DNA of 64,000 nucleotides from the NCBI GenBank assembly GCA_020086605.1, contig JACBWW010000018.1, forward strand, positions 10,587,986-10,651,985. The letters run 5' to 3'. This stretch comes from Lanius collurio (Eukaryota > Chordata > Aves > Passeriformes > Laniidae). The position numbers and the translations under genes were made by a program. Below are positions 11,801 through 64,000 of the stretch, piece after piece. Position 1 is the first letter of the stretch. Every line of letters starts with the position of its first letter. The notes under the pieces are model-generated. The model saw only the letters and a list, made by a program, of their open reading frames with translations, made no database searches and was not told the DNA's origin.

Positions 11801-14800
11801 TTTCTCTGGGAGAACATGTGAAGAGATACACAGACGTACAAAAATGCTCCTTTTGTTCTGTGTTTTTTTTAATTCTTTCTTGACTGTGTGTCAATCTCTT
11901 TAAAATAATGACTTGATGGGTAACTTTTTACTGCAGTGATTACAATACTTTGTAATAATTGAGTAGGCACAGTGCTTTGATCTAATACTGAAGAGATTAA
12001 CTTGCCTTTGGAGATTCCACTCCATCTTCTAAAGACTGGATAAACAGGAATCCTTGCGTCACTTTCTCCTTCTTGAGTAACTAATTAGAGTCAATTATAC
12101 TTTATAAACCTAATTCCTTAATAGATAAAGAAAAGTGGAAGTGATACCTCTATTTTAAGGCCTCACTTGGAGGAGAGAAAAGGTAGATATTGTTAAAGGG
12201 AATAACAGTAACTGACATCATCATGGTTTCACAGCAATGTTTGTTTTAATGTCTCGGTGGCCAGGAGCTTCTAATTTTCTGCCCTCTTTGCCTTGAAGTT
12301 GAATATTTTCAGGTTTGTACCCTTTATACTTTAAAAAATAGAAATAAAACCCATTTGAAAGAAACCTAAACACAGCAAACTGGGGAAAATACTTCACATT
12401 TTAAGAAAATTTCTCTGAGAGTTTGGTTGTTGTCTTTTTAAGTTCCTGGTTTTGAAAGATCTGAGGTAAAACTTGTCTTTTTATTAACAGCAGCAAATCT
12501 GAATGTAAGTATTGCAGTGAAATTAGTTTAATCGTGACGAAGAATAACATATTGGGTGGATGCATATTTCATGTTTTCCATGGTCAAAGTCCACCACTGC
12601 CCCAGTTCCAGGGGCTCATGGTAAGGGCAAAGTACAACTTGTCCTTTGCGAGGGTTGCAGGGCTGAACCCTCACTTACAAAGTGCATGACTAAGAAATTG
12701 TTGTGTTTGTATGTGCTGAGTGGGAGTGTTTTGCAGAGCACAAATTGCTACTCACTGTTACTAACCTGACAGGAGGGACTCTTGAGTATGGCAAAGGAAT
12801 GATTGGCATTGCACTAATCTTGAACTTCCATGCTTTCAAACAGCTGATAGATGTGCACATCTGGATTCCAGTCATATAGGCTAATTCTCTCTGACAAGAA
12901 GCTGCAGGAGAACTTTTGGAATTAAGCCTTCATTTGATACTTGCACTAATGCCTGGAAACTACACTGCAAATTACTGACCCCTCTCAGCCAGACAGTGCA
13001 AGTCATATGTTGCCTCTGTGACTGGTTTGCATAATGTGCCTCACTGCTTGAGGAATCCCAGGGGGAGAAAAAACCCAGGTTCCCTGCTAGAACGTGTCCC
13101 AGGAGAGCAGTGGGGTCCTGGAAGGGAAAGCAGCTGCTGAATGGCAGGAGTAGAGCAGGACTCACAGCTGAGGTAAGGTAAGGCACCAAGCATGAGAGAT
13201 GGAGTAACACAGCGATGGCTCCTGCCAGGAGACAGAGAACAGACAGAGCAGCGGCAGCAAGTCCAGACTGCTGGGAACTTGAGAGCCAAATTTCCCTCTC
13301 CCAGACAGCCCTCTGGCTCTTTTTCGTTATTCCGGTGGCCCCTGCTAAAGCATCTCAATGCTCTCTGTGCTCCAGCTGTGAGTGCTACCCGCCTCTCCTC
13401 TCGGCTCGGCGCTGCGCCTCCAGAGCTCCCCAGCAGCCTGCGAGTGCACGGGGGAGCTGCAGCTGCCTATTTTGAGAATCCTCACTGGCGGTTTTCAGTC
13501 TCAGGGATGGGAGGAGATGGAGGGTGGAATAAGAGAAGCTGTAAGACTGCTCTAAAGGACTGGGGAATGCACGCACAGCCGGTGGCTTTAGTGATCCTAG
13601 AGCCACTTCGTGACACTACACAGGAAAGTGTGAAACTACAGAGTTACAAACCTGTACACCCAGCAGCTACATTTCTGTCCTACTTATAATCTGCCTGCCC
13701 CATGTCATTAAACGTGCTTCCTTTGCCAGTGTAGGGAACTTCCACAGCACCCTAAATCCTCCCTGTCCCGTTCCCTCACACCCACCTTGGCAGAAGAATT
13801 GCAGCAGTTCTGTGCCCTAGTCTGGAGTGAGAGCAGTAGAGATCTTTTGTCTGAAAGTTGGGGGGAAAAAGCAGCCAGAAAGACAAGTGTAACACATTGC
13901 AGCATGTGGTTTACTTAATGCAGCTTAGTGTTAATTATTTATGATAATTCATGATTTTCCCAAGTATATTGCCTAATGATACTTGTCATTGTAACAATAG
14001 TTAATAAACAATTCCCAGGTCTGCAGGCAACCAGACCAACTGCATTATAATGAAAAATGTCTACAATTTACTTGCAAATATTATAATTAGCCTACCCTTT
14101 CCAGCATTAATTCTCCATGGATTTCTGCATGCCACTGCTTCCTTTCCTTCCTGCTCTCCTTCCTGTCCTTGCTCTCCCATTAAGCCTGAAACAGTGACAT
14201 GTGTTCTCATTCACTAACTGTATGAGTGCTACTGTACTATTGCTATGTCTTAAAAATAGCCCAGATTGAGGAGTACAGTTCATTCTGAAAAATTATCTTT
14301 AGAGATGACCTTTGCAACTCTATCTTTGCTGTTTTTCATAGCATGTTCTGGATTGTGATGCTCTCAATTTGGTGCAGTTTATTAATTACAGAAGAACATA
14401 GAGGCTAAGCAGTAAGCAGAGGATTTGAACAATGAGGTGGATAATTAAAAAGGATTAATGAGGTGGATAAAATAAAGGGATTGAGGCCAAATGGAGCACA
14501 AATTTTCTAAACATTATTGTCCCCAAAACTCTATCACCCAAGGGCATGTTGCTCTTTCCAGCTAGATGTCTGTTTTTTATCCAGAAGTGTCAGTCATTCT
14601 TTCATGACAGGTTTATTAATACATTCCTAGGAGAGTTGAGCATCATCTAGTGTCTTCTCCTGTGGCCCTAAATGCCCTGTCTAGCCAGTACAAGTTCCCT
14701 AGCTGCTTTGCTTTTGACTCATTGCTGTTTGCATTACTATGTTAAAATCTACCCCAAAAGCAGGTCACAGATGATACTTATCCTATGTCTCTGCAAGCTA

Positions 14801-15179
14801 GTGAAATGGTTCTCAAGTAAACAGGGACAAAGATGGGGGAAGAGAAGGGTTTGGCTTGGATTCTGAAGCAGTAAATCCTGTGTAATCCATGCTTAAAGCT
14901 GCTTGACCAGCTCCATCCCTTCATGTGCAAGGGCTCCTCTATGGGAAAGTTTGGCGCTCAAAATATCCTAAAAAGATATTCCACCTAAAAAGGTGGAATT
15001 GTGCCTGTCAATGCGTGGGTTTTGTTTCCCCCTCCTTCCTTCCAGTCCTCAGTGATTCCACCTCAACTTTGTCGAAGAGAGCCGTGCAGGCACCTCCAGG
15101 GTGGAGGTACGACTCAGCAGCGTGCCAGCCGTGGGAACAGCACGCGCTTATCGCCGTCATTGCTGAGGTGTATTAGATA
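8831..15179. other. intergenic region between divergent PAQR9 and U2SURP, no gene recognised
   Basis: No open frame in this stretch resembles a known protein. Composition is mixed, with moderate GC between about 13050 and 13500. Non-coding transcripts divergent from PAQR9 are known in human, so an unannotated lncRNA is possible, but nothing here proves one. Confidence 0.5.
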
Positions 15180-15760
15180 CACGTCCACTCTGTCTGGAGC
15201 CTCAGCTGCCACTCCGTTACCAGGATATTCCCCGTTATTTTGCGGAGGGCGGAGGAGGCTCCAACAGTCGGAGAAAGGCGTGTTGCCGCGTGGCCCATTT
15301 CTCCGCCTCGCCTTTGCCGCAGATTGGACTGCGGCGTAAAGCGACTCGTAGCTAAGGAATGATGGGGATCGTTACTTTGTATTTTGCCGTTTTTCGCGTT
15401 ACTTCGGGTGGAGTCCCGTTACGTGGCACGGTCCCCTCAGGCGGGCACGCTCCGCGGGCCGTGCCTGCCCCCTGCCGGCGCCTGCGCGCGCGGCCGGGCC
15501 CCTGCGCGGCTGAAGGGATCGGAAATCGTGGTAGCTCTTCCTTGTGCCCGCCCCGCTGTTCTTGCACACTGAGCAGCGTCCTCCGCCTTTGAGGGAGACT
15601 TGCCGGGCGTTCTCCAGCCTGCCGCGGGTGCTCGCTCCCGCCCTGACCAGCCTGCTCAGTGCTGGCGACGCGCGGTGACAGCTGCCATGGAAGCGCTCGC
15701 AGCTGAGCTCTCGCCCTGACACAGCTGCGGGCAGAGCAGCAGCTCTCACCAGACCATGTC
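15180..15760. promoter_or_regulatory. second CpG-rich block upstream of U2SURP
   Basis: A CpG-dense stretch peaks around 15410-15520, including CCTGCGCGCGCGG, an imperfect NRF1-like palindrome. It is separated from the U2SURP CpG block by about 550 bases of AT-richer DNA. It could be an alternative promoter, an enhancer or the promoter of a non-coding RNA. No coding exon was recognised in it. Confidence 0.55.
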
Positions 15761-16453
15761 CCTGCACAGCTGGACGCACATCTGCCGCCGGTGAGGTTTC
15801 CTGAGAGTTTTGCCCTCCTCTATAAACTTTCAGCCCTCTGTAGTTGCCTCTGCACTCCTCAGCCTGTCCTTTTGCTTTTTTTTTTCCTCTTCTGGAACCT
15901 TCATTCTCCGTTGCCCCAAATGGTTGTCAGCACAGGCCCTGCTCCGTCCTGCCGCTCACAGGGCAGTGGGAGTCGGCAGGTGGTGGATTATAGTTTTTAT
16001 TAATTTCTGTGTATCTTCTTGTCTTTTCCTTAAGCATTATCTCAGCCCCTGCATATTCCACTCTGAAAATCCATGAAAGCATGGGAATGCAAGACTCATG
16101 ATAAATGTCACCGCTGGTTATAATCCCTAATTAAACAGTGTCCAATAAAGTTGCAGTTGTAGTGTGATATCAAAGCCAGTAACGGAGGATTTGCTGTGCT
16201 AGCCTTGTCACTATTTATTCAAGGACTTTTCTCAGATAGATGTAACGTTTCACGTTGTTCCAGACGGTATCCTTTCCATTTCACATTGTTACATGTGCAG
16301 GGCAAGAGCTGCCTCCGGACGATGCGGCCCCGCCGCGCTGGGGGGTGGGGGCCATCGGCAGCTCGGCCATCGGCTTCGCGCCCTCCGCTCGCGGGCTGGG
16401 TGGGATCGGCGCTCGCTTGGCCGCCGCCAGGGCTGGGCGAAGGGAGAGGCAAG

Positions 16454-60210
<43,757 letters not shown>

Positions 60211-60590
60211 CAAAGTTAATATTTTTTATGATGCTGTCACTTACTGGAAATGCGGTTTTGTTTTTGTGCCTGAACAGTCTGTTTAAAAACAAAAAAGCAT
60301 TCCTGATTTTTTTTTTTTTGTGAATGCACGTGTATACTCACGAGTATCGGCATCTGTAGACCTGTCATTGTTTTATATTGTACAAAATATCTTCATTGTG
60401 ACTATTTCGCAGAAGAAACATTTTTGTGTTAGAAGTTTCATCAGAAATGTGTGTAACTGATCTGCTGGCAGTAGTGATATTTTGTTTTTAGAACATTGTG
60501 ACATAGCAGAAATAACCCAAATGTTCCCCCTTTTTGTAGCTTTGACAATTTGAATTAGATTTCAAATAAAATCTGAACAGAAAATGAAGA
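60211..60590 (+). other. U2SURP 3' UTR (proximal form)
   Basis: AT-rich sequence from the stop codon to the likely cleavage zone about 20 bases after the AATAAA at 60565. The 3' boundary is inferred from the signal and the GT-rich sequence behind it. Confidence 0.65.
60565..60570 (+). terminator. U2SURP polyadenylation signal
   Basis: AATAAA 355 bases past the stop codon, followed by the GT-rich CGTTGTTTTCTTG at about 60591. It is the best-placed canonical signal. Confidence 0.75.
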
Positions 60591-61408
60591 CGTTGTTTTC
60601 TTGCCCCACTGGTGATCCAGATCCCTAAGGGAGTGCATAGTTTGTTTGGAAGTACTGTGTATTTCAGACAGACTGTGGTGCTTGGATGGTTCAGTGTGGC
60701 TCTGTTCCTGTTCTCACTGGTCTGACTATCCAGATAAAAGCACCTTCTGAATCCAGTGAATGGGGTTTCTTTCCTACTGTGAGATTTTACTGTAAGAAGA
60801 GTTGGACAGTCTGGTACCTACCCTGATAAACTTTACAGGTAAATCTTTGCTTCCTATGGCTCCATTTTAATTGCAGGGAATGTTTATACCAACGCAGTCA
60901 TGTTTTTGTTTTAGATAAGGGCCTCTGCAAAGACACATCCTCTGGGGTGTGTGTGTAGCATATGTGCGATGTCTCAGTCACAAGCCACCTTTGTGGCACA
61001 CATGGGGAACACTAAAAGGACAGCAAGCCTGAGGCTCTGTGACTTTTTAAGTATAGATACAATAATTGCAGCCTTCAAGTACACTCTAGTTTTCTAAAAC
61101 TGATTTTTACTGCAAAACGAAAGCTTTTACTTTATTTTATTGAATTTATTCCTCTGTTGTGGAAATTCTTCAAGATGGGAAAAATTAAATTTTGTTACAT
61201 ATTTATTAATATTTTGATTCAAGAGGCTGTTTAACTTTTTTTTTTTCATGTTAGGCTTTCCCTTCTCCAAACCTGTTCTGTGTGTTAGGCATTGATGTGG
61301 CTTTAAATTGCATCACCTTACCATGCAACCTTTCTGTGGGTGGGAGAGGGGGAGGGAGGAGAAACGGGGACGGTTCAGCGTTTATACGTGGAGGTGTGGG
61401 GAAATTGT

Positions 61409-61414
61409 AATAAA
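61409..61414 (+). terminator. possible distal U2SURP polyadenylation signal
   Basis: A second AATAAA about 1.2 kb past the stop codon, in otherwise gene-free sequence. Use of it is speculative. Confidence 0.3.
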
Positions 61415-63730
61415 AATATAAAATCAAAAGGGATTTGGCCTCTTGTGAACTGTTTGTGAAAGCAAAAGCTGTACTTAACTGCAGGCACAGGGTGCTGGGT
61501 GATGGTCTGCTGTTACATTGGTGTATCCACAGGCTTCACACAGATTTGTAAATATGCTGGGGAAAAATCTTCTGTTGGACATGTAAATAGCCCCAGTGGC
61601 TGCACTTCCAGGAGCAGGATCTAAAAGGTCTTACAAAAAACAAAACAAAAAAAGAAATATTTTCTCTCTGTTTTTCCCGATGAGAGACATTGTTATAAGA
61701 TTATATAAATTGTTGCATATGTGACAATTAAGTGGAGAATTCTCTTTGCTAATGAGAACTGTGAAGTGATCTGGAACACTGAAAATATGGAGAATGCATG
61801 CATACCGGAAAGACTTTCTTAGAATAAGTATTGAATAGATGCATTGATAATGAGAAGAGTACACCTTTTATCTTTTTGTAATACATTATAAACAATCTGT
61901 TTTAGAAATATGCAGAGTTTATTTTTTGTATTTTTCTTTCTCCCTGTAAGATAAGGTGTTTCAGGATGGGATTCAGCACAGATTTTGCTTGCTAAACTAT
62001 TAGAAACCAATTTATTTTTTTCTTAAATGCAGTGTATTCATACCTGGCACAGACCAAGTGAGACTTTCTAGAGAGAAAAGTAGGTACTAAAATCAGTTGG
62101 GGACAGGGAGAATCCTAACTGTGCAGTGGGAAGATGCTCAGATCCAATTAACTTCTTCGTTACTTTTATCTTGTAGCTGTTTATAAATGGAGGAGTGATA
62201 AATGTCAATGTTTGGGTCAAGTGGGACTAAAGATGCTTTGCCACAGGAGTGTTTTATCTGCAGAATCAATTGTATATTTCATTTAATAGCTAAAAACCCT
62301 CAGGGTAGAAAATCACTTAGCATTTCGGGTACTTTTCAATAATTAATTTTCATTTCAGCTTTTAAAAAATTCTCATCAGTGGTTATAGAAAGCTTAAGCC
62401 AAGTAGCAAGAGAGCTAAAGGAGCACATCCATTAGGCTTTATTTTGCAAGTGCTCTATTATGCAATGCCTTTTTCAGTATTATCTAAATACCATTCTCAT
62501 ACCTCTTGTTCTTTGCTTTGTGTCCTGGGCTTTAAAACAACTGTTCTAACCCAATAGTCTCTTAAGAGCAATTAAGAATCTGTATAATTAACTGGACTGC
62601 CTGAGTTTTCTTGCCCTGTAGAAAAGAGTGTCTTTTGATCCTCCTTAGTTGTAATTTCCTCCTGCTTTTGTGGTTTTGTTTATAGCTTGGCTTTTACACA
62701 AAGAAAAGCAGGAAGGGGACAGCATCTGGTAAGAAATCTGTTGTAAAAGATGCACATTATTACTGAAGACTTAAAATTAGGCTGCTTATGAAACTCATTT
62801 TTCTTTAGGTCACATTGCAGTGACAGTGTGGTACAGGTACAGTGGCCATTGCCATTACTGTGTGATCTTGTGTTTCTGCAGCCTTTTGGGGTGAAGTGCT
62901 GAGTGGGTAATGTAAATAACTGATCTGAGACTCAGGAAGTAGCATTCAGATGAATCCTTGTGAAATAAGGTCCTGACCTGGAGGTGTGATTCTGTGTCTC
63001 CCAACGATTTCTGTGGTTGTAGAGGAAGAGGGAGCCCATTATCATCTCAGATCCCTCAGTGTGCACAAGTCCAGCTCTTCAGGAGGGCGTGGAGACATGA
63101 GTGGGTAATGGGCTCCTCTGTCCTCTCCTGCCTTGCCTTAGGGAAACCAGGGGAAAATATTCATGCTTCAGTGTTCAGGCTTGTCCAAAGCAGAGAAAGC
63201 GAGTGTGGCTTGTACAGCCCAGTTCTAGCCCAGCTGAGAACTCCTGAGCAGCCTGAAACAGAGTGGGGTGACCTTGGAAAGAGAGTGTCCTTGGTATGTT
63301 CCCAGATCCATGCTAGATGCTGCCATCCTGATAAGCTTTTGTGAAGCCTACCCTGCACTCCAGGACATCCTGGTGTTTATGGAAAGGCCTTCAAAGGACA
63401 CAAGTGCAGGTACATCTGCCCTGAGCCAGTCCTGGCTCAGGGAGTGTCTCCACAAGGCTTGGTCCGGCTCAGTGCTGACCTGTGGAACCTGTCCTGGTGT
63501 AGAAGGTTATGTAGTGCATAGAGTCTCCTTTTAACAATTAAAATCTTCCCAGTGTTACAGAAGTGTTTGTATTCAAACTGCCTTTTTTAAACTCTGACTT
63601 CCTTTGACTTCCCTGCACAGCAGCTGCATGTATTTTTTGTAATACTGCTTGGGGAAGAGTTGGTTTCCGAACATCCGTGTCAGGTTATTATTTGGACACT
63701 GCACCTGCATGTGGTCTCCCCCCCTCCCTG

Positions 63731-63744
63731 CCCCCCCCCCCCCC
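63731..63744. repeat. poly-C tract
   Basis: Fourteen C in a row within a pyrimidine-rich stretch (63717-63753). Homopolymer length may be unreliable in the assembly. Confidence 0.9.
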
Positions 63745-64000
63745 GCCGTCCCCTCGCACGTTTCAAAGTGTAACAATCAACAGCCACTTAGGAACAAGGG
63801 TAGCAAATCAATGTTTTCCAAAGCATATATTTAGAATCGAACTATCGCTGATACCAGTTCATCTGTCCCGGTGACTCGAGAATGAAGAGTTCATGTAATG
63901 CCTTAAAAACCAGAATCTTGGGATGAGAAAAGCAAGATCAGCTGCAAATGGCAAATCTGACTCTCTCTAATCACTTAAGGCAGCTTGCTTGTGGGGTTTT

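Larger units (their letters stand above)
60591..64000. other. intergenic region downstream of U2SURP, no gene recognised
   Basis: Mixed-composition DNA with only short chance frames. In human the next gene in this direction is CHST2; nothing resembling a sulfotransferase is present here. A poly-C tract lies at 63731-63744. Confidence 0.55.

Noticed and set aside
15352..15779. Minus-strand and plus-strand frames in the 15.4 kb CpG block
   Set aside because: Arg/Pro/Ala-rich translations with no splice context or known similarity; composition artefacts.
61901..62010. Possible downstream gene start after U2SURP
   Set aside because: Only short frames without similarity are present, and nothing resembles CHST2, the next gene in the human order.

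Overview
This window is nuclear DNA from a vertebrate, almost certainly a bird. The coding sequence is split into short exons with GT-AG introns in AT-rich DNA. There are CpG-rich promoter regions, an avian-type CR1 LINE tail, and a long solo retroviral LTR of a style common in songbird genomes. The gene pair is PAQR9 (minus) next to U2SURP (plus), arranged head to head. From general knowledge this order matches human 3q23 and the avian chromosome 9 block. I cannot name the species; a passerine is plausible.

Layout. Bases 1-6950 lie 3' of PAQR9 and contain no gene I can support. They include a degraded MIR-like SINE (about 2224-2510), a possible PAQR9 poly(A) signal and an AT-rich simple repeat near 6.5 kb. 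PAQR9 is a single uninterrupted frame at 6951-8180 (minus) inside a CpG-rich block (about 6950-8830). Bases 8830-16300 separate the two promoters and hold no recognisable gene, but there is a second CpG-rich block at about 15180-15760. U2SURP starts at 16454 in its own CpG-rich block and stops at 60210. I resolved 27 coding exons whose phases all join, giving a 987-residue protein. A poly(A) signal lies at 60565. Bases 60600-64000 are downstream intergenic DNA with no gene seen.

Function. The two genes are not known to work together. PAQR9 encodes a seven-pass membrane protein of the progestin/adipoQ receptor family. U2SURP encodes an SR-related U2 snRNP-associated splicing factor with RRM, SURP, CID, cwf21 and RS regions in that order.

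I found no new gene system. The best second-look items are a GC-AG intron 14, an apparently missing phase 0-0 N-terminal exon of U2SURP, the complete solo LTR in intron 2 with matching target-site duplications, an ancient MIR-like element, and two homeobox/SOX-motif-rich non-coding stretches.
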